Below, in pieces: positions 11,401 through 22,958 of a stretch of DNA of 64,000 bases (the first letter of the stretch is position 1; each line of letters begins with the position of its first letter). Source of the DNA: Sequoia sempervirens (Eukaryota > Streptophyta > Pinopsida > Cupressales > Cupressaceae); the NCBI GenBank assembly GCA_007258455.2, contig VDFB02270651.1:703353360-703417359 (forward strand), written 5' to 3'. The translations under genes were made by a program, and so were the position numbers. The notes beneath the pieces are model-generated. The model saw only the letters and a list, made by a program, of their open reading frames with translations, made no database searches and was not told where the DNA came from.

Positions 11401-13467
11401 TGCTTTTTGGAGCATTAGAATGCAAGCATATTTATCATCATTAGGGTTTTATGTATGGATGATTGTAGAAAATGCATATGTTATTTTTGCTACACCACCC
11501 ATTGAGCTGACTAATAAGAAAGCATATGAGAACAATGCCAAGGAAAATAATACTCTTCTCTGTGGATTCTCTAACTTATAGTTTGTAAAAGTGATGCACT
11601 ATCAAAAAAACCATGAGATTTGGGCCAAATTAAAGAACATCTATGAAGGTAAAGATAAGGTAAAGCAGGAAAATCTCCACAAACTTACAAAGGCAAGTTT
11701 GAAAATATTAAGATGAATGAAGAAGAGAAAATTGCATACTACCTCCTCAAGGTAGATGAAATAGTTAATGCAATTAGAGGCCTTGGAGAAGAGATGAAAG
11801 AATCTATTATTTTCAAAAATGTACTTAGATCCCTTCCATCTCGGTATGATTCTAATTTTTTTGCAATAGAGGAATCGGGGAATTTGAATACAACCACTAT
11901 TGATGAGTTGCATGGCACCTTCATTTCCTATGAGATGAGAACAAGAGACATTGATAACTCCAAGAGAGAAGTAGCATTCAAAGTAGCCAAAAGGTAAAAG
12001 TTAGAAGCACGTGCATTTAAATCTAAGAAGACTAATGAAGAAGAAGATAAATTTGTCAGAAGATTAAGAAAAGGCTCTAGAAAGTAAAAAGGTAAGTTAC
12101 CCTTTAAATGCATTAATGGTGGTAAGATAGGATATTTTTCTATTAAATTCCCTTGTAGAGAAAATGATAACTTTGAGAAAGTAGAGGATAGTCAAGAGAA
12201 GAAACCCTACTTCCCAAAGAAGAAGAAATTCTTGAAAAATAAGAAAAATATGTACACACAAGAAGAAAGTAATCCATTTGATGTTAGTGATACCTCAGAT
12301 AGTGGCCATGATTGTGCCTTTGTGGTTGAGGGAGATGAATCCCTATTCATGGCATTAGGATCAGCTTCTGAGGATCAAGAAAAAGAAGAAATTGAATATT
12401 TTGATGATGAAGAAGAAGGAGAAGTGAATCTAGAGAGTGAACTCATTTGTGCTCTAGATGAGATTGAAAGGCTAAAAAAGGAGAACTCAAAGCAGAAGAA
12501 GCATGCACAAAAATAAATTGAAAGTATATCCAAAAGGCTTAAAGAATTTGATTAGATGATAATTATCCTAAAGACACAAGTTGAAGAAGCTAAAAGAATA
12601 GAATATGTAGTAAAATATGAACAAAAATCTAGATCTGATGAATGCATGAAGTTGGAAGCAAAAATAGTGGATTTGAGAAAAGAAATGAAAAAATTTATAG
12701 AACAAATAGAAAAAGATCTGAAGTTGAAAGGAGGCTTAGAGATTCTTGAAAAGTTGATTAACTCACAAAAGCCTTCAAAAGAAAAGTTTGGCCTGGGGTT
12801 TGAGAAAGGAAAGAATCCTACTACCAGTGCATCTGCAAGTTTATATGATAGATTCAAAGCAAAAGAAAATCCTAGAACAAAGAATGAGAAAACAAAGAAG
12901 GATTCCTTTGGAGATGCAACAGATAAGAAGATTAATAAGTCAATCCTTGAAGACTTTCAAAATAATAATAACATAAAGGGAGTTGATGTTGATGGTTTTA
13001 CAGGGGTGGGAGATTTGAAGAAGCAAAATACAAGAAGACCTCCTCATCCTACACAAAGAAATGCTATAGCAAGTTATTCCTCATATTTCTATGGTTATTG
13101 CTATACTTGTAATAAGTTTGGTTATAGGGATAGTGAATGTTGTGTTGTACCTAAAAGGAGAACAAACTTTGTTAGCAAAAATTCATTTTCTCCTTTGTTA
13201 GATACAAATGTAATATGCTATAATTACAATAATTTTGGTCAAATAGCCAAACAATGTAGAAAAAAATTTGTAAGACCAAAAGTACAAGATAAGAAGAAGA
13301 GCATGCCCTCCAAAGTGAACAAAGGTTCACAAGTCTCTACTAAAGATAATGATGAATTGAAAAAAACTCGAGAAAGTGTGGAAAGAGAAAGGTCAGAAGG
13401 TTGCACAATCTATGATTTCTCAAACTACACTCCATGCCAAGAAGTAGAATTTGTGGGTAATAGATAG
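11401..13467 (+). pseudogene. gag: Copia gag with coiled coil and decayed zinc knuckles
   Basis: Gag is the retroelement's particle protein. The N-terminal part holds the copia signature NYAFWSIRMQAY (about 11400-11440), followed by the UBN2-like gag core open at 11713-11997. A first zinc-knuckle region near 12100 reads CINGGKIGYF, with Cys, His and later Cys replaced. Next come an acidic stretch (12232-12516) and a long Lys/Glu-rich coiled coil (12430-12780). Two further knuckles at about 13100-13260 (CYTCNKFGYRDSEC and CYNYNNFGQIAKQC) have lost His or Cys ligands. Stops occur at 11998, 12085 and 12514, so the protein is not made. The 303-residue open stretch 12556-13467 is the longest intact piece. 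The pol frame starts in another phase at 13451, overlapping the gag end. Confidence 0.85.
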
Positions 13468-13801
13468 TGGCTGCTCTAAGCACATGACTAGTGATAAGAA
13501 CAATTTCATCAAACTAGTAAAATGCAAAGAAGGATCTGTTAGTTTGGGAGACAACATTGTTGTAAGAATTTGTGGTAAGGGAACATTAAGCATTGATGGA
13601 AAATTTCCTACAAGTGATATTCTCTATGTTGAAGGACTGGAGCATAACTTGATGAGTGTTATCCAAATGTGTGACAATGGATACAAAGTCACATTCAATG
13701 TTGAAGGATGCAAAATCAAAAAATTAGGAAGAGTTGTTTATGAGGGAATAAGGACTGAAAACAACCTCTACAATCTCAGTGAAGTTAATGGAGAAAATTG
13801 A
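13451..13801 (+). pseudogene. pol: Copia aspartic protease
   Basis: The fragment carries the copia retropepsin active-site motif (WVIDSGCSKHMT, residues 2-13) with the catalytic Asp intact. It then has the conserved glycine-rich loop region (ISGKGT-like, here ICGKGT) and a downstream ILYVEGLEHNLMSV motif. It would cut the Gag-Pol polyprotein. It is open for 116 codons and stops at TGA 13799-13801, after which the same frame resumes as integrase. It lies directly after gag in a shifted frame; whether the shift was natural or is decay cannot be told. Confidence 0.88.
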
Positions 13802-13811
13802 ATGATAAGGT

Positions 13812-14550
13812 AGGTTGATGAGAGTTGGTTATGGCATAGGAGAATGGGCCATGTAAATTTTGATAATATTGTAAAAGTGAGCTCAAAAGGGCTGGTAAGA
13901 CACATACCAAAGATAACTAAACCAACAAATACCACTTGCAAGGAAAACAAACAAGGGCCATATTTTAGACAAAAGAGTATTGAACTACAAAACCTTTGGA
14001 GTTAGTGCATACTAATCTTTGTGGTCCCACAAGGACAAAAGTATTGAAAGGAGAAAGGTACTGCATGTTACTAGTTGATTATTAATCAAGAATGGCATGG
14101 GTAACCTTCTTGAAAGATAAGTCTCAAGAATTTGAAAGATTTAAAATCTTTAGAGCCATGGTTGATAAAGAGATTGGCAGAAGGATCAAATGCTTAAGAT
14201 CAAACAGAGGTGAAGAATTCACATCAAATGAGTTCATAGAATATTGTGAGAAGCATGGAATCAAGAGGAAATATTCAGCAACAAGGACTCCACAATAGAA
14301 TGGAGTGGTTGAAAGAAAGAACATGGCAGTCAAAGAGATGGCCAAAACAATACTAAATGAGGCCAACTTACCTAATGTATACTGGAGAGAGGTAGTAAAT
14401 ACAATAATATATACCTTGAATAGAGTTAAACTGAGAGCACATAGCAAGAAGAAACCATATGAACTATGATATGGCAAACCAACATCTGTTAAATACTTCA
14501 AAGTGTTTGGTAGCAAATTCTATATCAGGAGAGAAGAAGACAACTGAGGA
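13812..14550 (+). pseudogene. pol: Copia integrase, two catalytic Asp codons changed to Asn
   Basis: The zinc-binding pre-integrase domain is recognisable (SWLWHRRMGHVNF near 13820), followed by the DDE core. At the first catalytic position HTDLCGP-type sequence reads HTNLCGP (AAT at 14014-14016). At the second, the LRSD-type motif reads LRSNRGEEF (AAC at 14203-14205). The Glu motif (VVERKN, near 14310) remains, behind a TAG where Gln is expected (14296-14298). Further stops are at 14083 and 14468. Both Asp-to-Asn changes are single G-to-A events and would abolish strand transfer. Confidence 0.87.
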
Positions 14551-14879
14551 AGATTTGACTCAAGATGTGATGAAGGAATATTCCTTGGATATTACACTCA
14601 AAGCAAATCCTACAAATGCTAAAACAAAAGGCTGCACAAAATTGTAGAGAGTATCAATGTCAAGGTTGATGAAGATTTGAAGCATGTTGAACCTAAAAAA
14701 GATAGCTATGAAGATGAATCAAATTCTGAAGAAGAAGTTGTTGGTCAAAATTCTAGAGAAGAGACTGAAAAGGCACTTACAGGAAATATTGAAAAGGAAC
14801 ATCTTGAAGAGAAGATTATAATTGGAAACAAAGATGAAGGAGTTTAGACAAGAAGAAGAGTTGCAAAGAATAAGTAAAC

Positions 14880-15261
14880 TTTACACTATTATCTGAAATA
14901 GAGCCCAAGAGCTATGTTGAAGCCAACAAGGATGAGATCTGGATAAAAGCAATGGAAGAAGAACTAAGCCAAATTGAAAAGAAAAAAACTTGGGAGTTGG
15001 TTCTAAGACTCTCAAGAAAGAATTTGATAGGCACTAAATAGGTCTTTAGAAACAATCTTAATGAAGATGGAGTTGTCATAAGAAATAAGGCTACATTGGT
15101 GTGTAAAGGGTATGCACAAGTTGAAGGTATAGATTTTAAAGAAACATTTACACAAGTTGCTAGATTGGAAGACATAAGAATGTTTCTTGCATTCTTTGCT
15201 CATAAAATATTAAAAGTATATCAAATGGATGTCAAGTATGCTTTCTTAAATTGGAACCTAG
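14880..15261 (+). pseudogene. pol: Copia reverse transcriptase, N-terminal half
   Basis: Matches the RVT_2 family: an AMEEELSQIEKKKTWEL-type block (14952-15000), then [22 protein letters not shown] and [12 protein letters not shown], the last with one of the RT Asp residues. TAG at 15040-15042 replaces a Trp. The coding sequence runs into CCTAG at 15257-15261, the duplicated target of the nested insertion, and resumes at 21415. Confidence 0.9.
15257..15261. repeat. Target site duplication CCTAG (left)
   Basis: The same five bases follow the nested element at 21415-21419. Five bp is the usual duplication of gypsy/copia integrases, and the copia RT reading continues across the pair. Confidence 0.92.
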
Positions 15262-16545
15262 TGTAAGAGAGGGGGACTAACCACACCAAGGCTCTAGGTC
15301 ATGGAGAGTCGAGAGCGGAGGGCTGCCCTAACTTACCTCACTCTAACAGATGTTTTGGGATGAGGATCGAGAATGGAGAACACTCTCAAGTGATTTTTTC
15401 ACTCTACAAACCTGAAAATATGGTTGGGGCTAGACAAGCTAGTTTTTGGAGTCAACATTGCACTTTAGACAACTCTCTTTTCAAGGATAGTAGCGTGGGT
15501 TTGGGATGACAACATGGCACGCTGGCATCCGTACGGCCAAAAAATGTGAAATATAGTAGGAAAACTACCAGAAGCCTACTGACAGCCTAGCTAATTGATT
15601 TTAATGAAAGAAACAAAATAATAAAGTATGAAAAATAAATGTGGAAATGATAAAGTAAGTAGATGAAAACTAGGGTGACAAATATCAACTCATTAAAACA
15701 CTAGTTCGCCAACGAGCTCCATGCACAAATTCACCTACACACAAGCAAGAGGGAAAAATTGTTGGGGTTGTATAGGGGTTTGCCTCAATAAAACCCCTAC
15801 TTTGGTGTTTCCACCTCACAGACAGCTAGAAAAGCAAAGAAGTAGGAAAGCATGATGAAGAAGATAAAAGGAAATGCACTAAACACTATGGAAGATAAAA
15901 GCTACTCTAACAAATCACAATGCGAAAGTAAAGTGATGCTATACCACCTCCACCCAAAGGCACTTAAGGCCAATAAAGGGAGAATGCAAGGTAACAAACT
16001 TGGCAAAGTCACCACAGAGACAACTATAATGAAGGGAGGTCTCGCAAGACTCCAAGTTCGCAGCTTCTATGGTAGGGCAACACATGCAAGGATGAAGTTG
16101 ACAGAGTAACCAGTTGCTACAATGCTCTAAGGAGTTGTGAAAATGGAGTGCTAGAAGTGTGAGAGATTGAGTGAGAATTGCTTGAGAGATCAAATGAGTG
16201 TGTAAGAGATGAAGTGATAGTGAATAGAATGGATTTGAAGGCCAAAAGGAGTTGTTTTTGGTCGATTGGTTGCATAGAGGCATTACAATTCGACCCCAGT
16301 GAGGTGTGTAACATCCCTACGGACTCCAGAGGAAAGAATCTGTCAGGGATAGAAGTGCACCGAACAAAATTTTGTGCGTTGTGCTTGTGTCCTTGATGAA
16401 AATTCCCTCATTGATGCAAAAAACGTGTGCCAAGTGGATCGAAGGTAGATGGGTGATGTAGAATTTTTCCTTCAGATTTGATTTTCTAAGGTGAGGGTAT
16501 GCAAAAGGGGAATTCACACAAGCGGTAAAAATTTGCTCCTCTACA
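15262..16545 (-). repeat. LTR of nested element (its 3' LTR)
   Basis: Begins TGTAAGAGAG and ends TCTACA on the plus strand, with TG...CA termini. Pairs with 20148-21414 along its full length. Small open frames inside it, on either strand, are by-products. Confidence 0.9.
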
Positions 16546-17966
16546 ATTTTTCCCAACTTTAGCGAGTGTGAATATCGATGAGTGTCCGATAAAGTAGACC
16601 GAAGAGTTAGAAATGTATACCTAAAATATTGAGGAAGTAGACCATAATCTATAATACTCGAAAGCACGGGGTAGGAAAAGGGATCCACAGGTACTCTATC
16701 TTGAGGAGGTTTGAACAAAATGACTCTGTAGCTCTGCAAAACTACAAAGTTGCACAAAGTACACCAAAGGCCCATAGACCAATGATGGATAAATCTCGTA
16801 GGATGCAAGTCCTTCAGAAGCCCTCAAACTTGCAAAGAAGGTGTTCCCCCAAGTAATATCTCATGAAGGAATCCCAATGAAAGGGGAATGCCATAGAGTC
16901 AAAATGGAAAGTGGATTCATAGGTGCACCTACAAAGCAACATTTTAATCCACAAATAAAACATGCCAGAGAACAAAAAGCAGCCACGCAGGAAAACAAGC
17001 AGACAATCACACGGATAGTCAACAAATTGAAAGGATTTCAAAGGGATCCCTCGGGAACCCTTCAAAAGAAGAGAGGTCCAATCAAGGGATGCACTATTTG
17101 AAAGTGCAAGAAAAAATTTTCGCAAATCAACTCACCATCAAGGATTCCTTTCAAAAGATGTTCACTTCATCAAGGAATTCAAAAAGAAGAAAATTCCCCC
17201 TTGCGAGGGGAAAGTCGAGGATTCTCCCATAGGAAAAGCTGCTCCCACCTCGAAGAAAAGTCTTCAAGTTCTTTCTTTATGAACCCATGATGAAGGAAGC
17301 ATGTTCCACTAGGGGTCCAAGTTGAGAATGTGATTTTTGAAAAAGTTTGCAAGGATTCTCAAGCAAAGATTTGTTGGCAATGAATTTGTTTTCTAAAAAT
17401 TGAAACATTGTGGAAGTGAAATTGTCATACACACGAGGGACAACTCAAGCAAAGAAGAGAGAAAGATAACAAAGACTGTAACAAGAGACAATAACATCAT
17501 AAAATACATAGGAGCAGTCTGATATTTCGGGGTCAAAGTTGCTCATAAATATATATGTATAGTAATAGTATATAGATGAACTATCATCAACCCCCTACTA
17601 TATTAGACCATATGAAGAATGCATGGGAAGATGAAGTAAAAATAAAAAATTGGGTCAACATGGAAGGAAATCCTAAATGCCTCCAAAACTTTGCATTGTC
17701 CCCAATTTGCCAAAAATCAAAACACATTACAGAGGAAGAATGATGCCACAAATAGAGGAAGTTTATGACACATAATCACTCTTGTATCCAAGCACCTATG
17801 AGGGTAACAAGGGTCATCTAGGAACACATAATGTAAACATGGGGGAAAACATCACAACAAACACACACCTAATCTAAAGGTAAAGAAGAGGCACCCCCTA
17901 ACACTCATTGACCAAGAGGTCATCTACTTCCCAATCTAGATCATTGTATAGGGAAGGAAGACAAGC

Positions 17967-18524
17967 CTATAGTGGTGGAATATTAATGGGAGGGGCTTCT
18001 GACCCTCCCAAAACAAGGGCCAAGGAGGGAGACTCTTTGGGGTCTCCTCCACTCGGTTCTTGTGGAGTAATGGTCAAGTATTTCACAAAAATCACCGACA
18101 AGGCCGAGTCCTCTTCCAAAGAGTTAAACATGCACTTTATGGGAGTTCCATGTGTGACCTCAACAGGCGAGGGAGGTGACACTCGAGATTCACTACTAGG
18201 CTTACCAAGTGACTTGGGGGTAGTGACAAACTTAGTGGAAGTAAAAACTTGCTCCATCACTAGGATGGCACAAACTAGCACAGGACCACCCTCTGAAGAA
18301 GGTGGGCTCCTCTTACGCCCCCCATTGTTGGAAGGGCCAACCTCCACCTTCTGGTTTGTCAGAGGGTGTGAACTCCCAATAGACAAGACAAGAGGTGCAA
18401 TGGAGGAGGAGAAAAATGCGGTGAACACCACCGAGGTATTCGGTATTTCCACAAGCTTAGGGAATGGCGAGATGTCCAGAAGGAACATCAAAAAAGGTGG
18501 CTCGACCAAAGGAGAAATAAACAC
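17967..18524 (-). pseudogene. Pro/Ser-rich frame of nested element, function unknown
   Basis: A 185-codon open frame on the element's sense strand, downstream of the protease-like region, rich in Pro, Ser and Val and without a recognised domain. The opposite strand is also open (17908-18615, 235 codons). The coding strand is therefore chosen only from the element's orientation. It could be a non-coding leader-like region or a decayed extra protein. Confidence 0.3.
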
Positions 18525-19089
18525 CTACACCCTTTTAGGATTAGGGGCATTCACGATCGTAGTAGGATTCAAAAGCATAACTGAACTTGATCGAATGGAG
18601 GTAGAGGATACATGAGAGGAGGACACAACAGGAGGCCCTGAAGTAGGGGTAGTTGGATCCCCTTATTTCCTCTACAAAGTGGCTTTCTCAGATGCCAAAT
18701 CCTTTCTTTGATGCTTGCGCTCGTGCGCAAGGAAATTCCTATGGCTCCGAGAGCCAGAGATCAAAAGCTAAGATGGGACAAAAGGCTCCTGCTCAGCCAT
18801 AAGAGTTTCATCATAGTCCTCTCCAACAGAGGGACGAACTTCTGAATGGGACAAGAGGAATAGGTTGAGAGATACGGGGAGTTGGCTCTAGTGCCTCGGT
18901 GGTGGGACTCTTCCCATTCACTACTTTGGGAGCAGGAGCAGAAGGAGGTCGTAGAGGGCAAGGAATAGAGGATTCCCCATGGGGATCCTTCCTTCTACCA
19001 TATCAAACAGGCCTAGGCTTTGTGGGTACAATGGGAAGTTCAAATGCAAGTCACTTGGGCTTTTGCCAAGTGAGCACCATAGGATTCTC

Positions 19090-19911
19090 CTACAAACGCG
19101 CAGTAGAATCCGATGACATTGCAGTAGGGCGAGAGGAATCAATGGGATAGATAGTGGAAGAGGAGGAAGAGGAACCTTGAGAATTCTTCTCTTCTTCCCT
19201 TCTTTGAGCCATGATGGCATCACTGTCAAATTTCAACCAAGCCCTATGCAAGACAACATAAGGAGATGGAGGGTACCTCACCTTAGGCATTAAGCCCCCT
19301 TTCTTGTACTTCTCATAGGTTGAGTACAAGAGGTCCTTCCTAGGTGGGAGTAGATCAATGGGTGAAGGCCAAAAGTGATCTAAATAATAGCTACCACACA
19401 CAACCAACGGTTTATAGCCATTGTCATGGATTACGTGCATTGAACCCTCATGAATAAACTTTAGGAATTTATGTATGACCAAGGGAACTACATTCATAGC
19501 TACTAACCAGGGGATACCTAGCTTCACTCTAAAGAGTTTGGACCCCAGGATTATATCAAAAAGAAAGTTTACATACTTAGGTCCAACAAGGACCAACAAG
19601 GTGATGCTACCAAGGGGAGGTACAAAAATTATGCTATGCATATAGATGGTACTTTTAGGTGTGTCATACCCATCTTAATGCAATAAATTTATTAACATAA
19701 TCTTCTCAATTATGATATTCACTCGACATGTTAGGTCAACAAGAACACTTGTTATAGTGTTTCCATTGATATGCACGCGGATATAAAGAGGAGATGTCTC
19801 TCTATTGAAACCCATTGACAGGTCCTGTGAGGTGAAAGTTATACTTGGAGCACTACTCACAAGCTGCACAGAGGGGATAGGCAGATGTAAAAAGGAATTC
19901 ATCGCGTACAC
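19090..19911 (-). pseudogene. Retropepsin-like region of nested gypsy element
   Basis: Two minus-strand open segments (19911-19675 and 19641-19090) together resemble the gypsy gag-pol protease region. They show an Asp-containing hydrophobic strand (SVLVDLTCRVNIIIEK) where Asp-Ser/Thr-Gly would be expected. Then comes the typical second half with GIPWLVAMNVVPLVIHKFLK (19520-19470), a motif shared by the host gypsy protease at 29374-29470. The expected active-site Gly is absent in both. It lies only ~240 bp inside the LTR with no gag ahead of it. Confidence 0.55.
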
Positions 19912-20123
19912 TAAACAACACCTTCACATAGCCCCTACAAGTTTGCAATTGGACAGTGACCCAACTAAGACTTCATTCTGCAATTCCTATGAAACCTTCC
20001 AACTACTCCTGCTAGGGGTTGCAGGTTGGGTTGTAAGGCGAAATGCCTCAAAAATCTCACACCTACAACGCTTCTAGGATACAAGGAAAGGACCCTTCAA
20101 CACCGCTAAATGGAACCAAAAAT

Positions 20124-20142
20124 GGTTCACATTGGGGTCACA
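20124..20142 (-). promoter_or_regulatory. Possible primer binding site of nested element
   Basis: On the minus strand, five bases after the LTR, the sequence TGTGACCCCAATGTGAACC resembles the TGGCGCC-CAACGTGGGGCC type of gypsy PBS after several C-to-T / G-to-A changes. The match is by eye and imperfect. Confidence 0.3.
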
Positions 20143-20147
20143 AAAAA

Positions 20148-21414
20148 TTTAAGAGAGTGGGACCAACCACACCAAGGCTCCAAGTCATGGAGAGCTGAGA
20201 GTGGAGGGTTGCCCTAACTTACCTCACTCTAATGGATGTTTTGGGATGAGGATCAAGAATGAAGAACACTCTCAAGTGCTTTTGTCACTCTATAGACCTA
20301 GAAATTTGGTTGGGGCTACATGAGCTAGTTTTGGAGTCAACACTAGACCTCAGACAACTCTCTGTCTGAGGACGGCAGTACGGATCTGGCATGATAGCAC
20401 GACGCGCTAGCATCTCTCTGGTTCGTTGGCATCCATACGGCCAAAAAACATGAAATATAGTAGGAAAATTACCAAAAGCCTACTAACAGCCTACCTAACA
20501 GATTTTAATGAAATAAATAGAATAATAAAGTACCAAAAGTAAATTTGGAAATGATAAAGTAAATAGATGAAAACTAGGGTGATGAATATCAACTCACTAC
20601 AATGCAATTCACCAGCAAGCTCCACGCACACGTTCACCTACACACAAGTAAGAGGGGAAAATTGTTAGGGCTTTATAGGGGTTTGCCTTAGTAAAACCCC
20701 TACTTTGGTGTTTCCACCTCACAGACATCTAGAAAAGCAACAAAGTAGGAAAGTATGACTAAAAGATAAAAGGAAATGCAATGAACACTACAAAAGATAA
20801 AATCTACTCTATCAAATCACAATGTGAAAGTAAAGTGATACTATACCACCTCCACCCAAAGGCACTCAAGGCCAATGAAGGAAGAATGCAAGGTAACAAA
20901 CTTGGAAAAGTCACCACAAATGCAACTATAATGAAGGGAGGTCTCGCAAGACTCCAAGTTCGTAGCTTCTATGGTAGGGCAGCATGTGCACGGATGAAGT
21001 TGATAGAGTAACTAGTTGTTGCAATGCTCAATGGAGTGCTAGAAGTGTGAGAGATTGAATGATAATTTCTTGAGAGATCGAATGAGTTTGTAAGAGATGA
21101 AGTGATAGTGAATAGAATGGATCTGAAGGCCAAAAGGAGTTGTTTTGGGTCACTTGGTCAGAAAAAGGCATTAAAACTTGATCCCAATGAGGTGTATAAC
21201 ATCCCTACGGACTCCATAGGAAGGAATCTATCAGGGACGACAGTGCACCATACTCGTGTCCCTTATGAAAATTCCCTCAACGACGCACAAAACATGCACC
21301 AAGTCGATGGAAGGTAGATGGGTGATGTGGAATTTTGCCTTCAGATTTGATTTTCTAAGGTGAGGGTATGCAAGAGGGAAATTCACACATGGGGTGCAAA
21401 TTCGCTCCTATACA
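20148..21414 (-). repeat. LTR of nested element (its 5' LTR)
   Basis: Pairs with 15262-16545. The plus-strand start has mutated from TG to TT; it ends TATACA directly before the right CCTAG. Confidence 0.9.
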
Positions 21415-21419
21415 CCTAG
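21415..21419. repeat. Target site duplication CCTAG (right)
   Basis: Partner of 15257-15261; copia RT coding resumes here. Confidence 0.92.
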
Positions 21420-21789
21420 AAGAAGAATTTTTACATAGAACAACCTAAAGGTTTTTAGCTATCAGAAGAAGATTATGTTTATAGATTGAAGAAAGTATTA
21501 TATGGTCTAAAATAGGAACCTAGAGCTTGGTATTCAAGATTAGACCAGAACCTATAGCAAAAAGGATTCAAGAAGGGATGTGTAGATAACATATGTTAAT
21601 TTTGCTATTGTGTATGTAGATGACATTATTTTTGGTGGAAACAATAACAAAATGTCTAAAGAATTTGCTGTCCAAATGCAAATTGAGTTTGAGATGTCCA
21701 TGCTGGGAGAACTTTCTTTCTTCCTTGGTATATAGATAGCATGAACTAATGAAGGGATATTCATATCTCAAAATAAGTATGCTAAGGAG
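21415..21789 (+). pseudogene. pol: Copia reverse transcriptase, C-terminal half
   Basis: Resumes the RT split at 15261. FYIEQPKGF, YRLKKVLYGLK and EPRAWYSRL motifs lie between 21430 and 21545, then the catalytic YVDD motif at 21613-21624, intact. An extra T in the T-run after 21426 and a frameshift near 21595 separate the blocks; stops replace Gln at 21515 and 21557. It is followed without a break by RNase H. Confidence 0.9.
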
Positions 21790-22568
21790 ATGCTCAAGAA
21801 GTTTGGGATGGAAGATAGCAAACCAGTTGGTACCCCCATGATAACTGGGTGTAAATTAAGCAAGATAGATGAAACCCTAAAAGAAAATCAAACCATGTAT
21901 AGATCAATGATAGGTAGCTTGTTGTACCTAACTACATCAAGACCTAATATCATGCAAGTGGTGTGCATTGTTGCAATATTTCAAGATGCTCCTAAAGAGT
22001 CTCATTTTAATGCAGTAAAAATAATTTTCAAATATATCCAAAGAAAAATTGACTATGGACTGTGGTATCCCAAAGGTGAAGATTTCACTTTGACAACATA
22101 CATAGATTTTGATTGGGAAAGAAGTTTGGATGATAGAAGAAGCACTAGTGGTGGTGCATTCTTCCTTGGAAACAAACTTTTTTCATGGCTAAGGAAAAAG
22201 AAAGAATCTATTAATCTTTCTACAACTGAAGCAGAGTATGTTGTAGCAATGACATGTTGTACTCAAGTGTTGTGGATGAAACAAACACCTAAAGACATCA
22301 AAGAAGAATACAAATAACCTATCTCTATTATTTTTTATAATACAAGTTCCATAAATATATAAAATAATCTAGTGATGCATTCAAAGACCAAGCATATCTA
22401 AATCAAGTGTCACTTTTTAAGAGAAAAGGTAGCAGATCAAGAAGTCAACATGGCACATGTGCCAACCAAGGAATAGGTTACAGACATATTCACTAAGCCT
22501 CTTCCCAAATAGAAATTTGAATACTTGAGGAAACAATCGGGAGTGGTTTCTCCCACATCATATCACTA
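21790..22568 (+). pseudogene. pol: Copia RNase H and pol C-terminus
   Basis: A 175-codon open stretch (21790-22317) contains the RT connection (MYRSMIGSLLYLTTSRPNI) and the copia RNase H motifs YIDFDWERSLDDRRSTSG and STTEAEYV, so catalytic Asp and Glu residues remain. A TAA at 22315-22317 is followed in frame by the usual copia tail (KTKHI..KCHFLRE, DIFTKPLPK) to about 22568, with extra stops. The domain removes RNA from the RNA-DNA hybrid during replication. Confidence 0.9.
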
Positions 22569-22730
22569 AATCTTAGTGATAGGGCATGAGTCTACTGGGA
22601 GTTTACAAAAACTTTATTCATCCCTGGAAGATGAGAGAAAAGGAAAGTCAAGAATGTATGATTTTACAAATTTCTAATGACTTGATGGTTGCAAATTCTT
22701 GGACACATTCTTTCACTTTGCATGATATAT

Positions 22731-22958
22731 CAAAAGGGGAGACTTTCCCTTTTCCATTGATCTCAAAGTGGGAGAAACATAAAAAAATGCTATGTGTTTG
22801 TCAAAAGGGGAGATAGGCCTAAGGGGGAGAATAGTTGTTGAATAGAAGTTTGTTCAAAGCATTTAGTTTTTCCATCAATGTCAAAGGGGGAGATTGTTGA
22901 AATTTGATTGTCATTTATGTCAAAAGAGGATATTTGAATGATATCCAATAAGGGAGAT
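22731..22958 (+). promoter_or_regulatory. Cluster of polypurine-tract motifs before copia 3' LTR
   Basis: TCAAAAGGGGAGA or a close variant recurs at about 22729, 22800, 22881 and 22951, the last two followed by TTGTTGR. One primes plus-strand synthesis. Multiple such tracts are a known feature of Sireviruses. AGGGAGAT at 22951-22958 is favoured as the functional one because the LTR then starts TGTTGG, the inverse of its CCAACA end. AAAGGGGGAGAT at 22883-22894 is the alternative. Confidence 0.6.

Larger units (their letters stand above)
15262..21414 (-). mobile_element. Antisense non-autonomous gypsy-like LTR element nested in copia RT
   Basis: Flanked by CCTAG duplications, with LTRs 15262-16545 and 20148-21414 and a 3.6-kb interior. 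Orientation is minus. A purine-rich tract on the minus strand (16546-16560) abuts the 15262-16545 LTR, a PBS-like site abuts the other LTR, and the only retroelement domain (protease-like, 19911-19090) reads on the minus strand. No RT, RNase H or integrase was recognised in either strand of the interior, so it would depend on another element for enzymes. In ~240 aligned bases the LTRs differ at roughly 12% by hand count. That is less than the enclosing copia LTRs, as expected for a younger insertion. Confidence 0.88.

Noticed and set aside
17908..18615. 235-codon plus-strand frame in the nested element
   Set aside because: The element's PBS, polypurine tract and protease-like domain all lie on the minus strand. 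No domain is seen in this frame, so it is not called as a gene.
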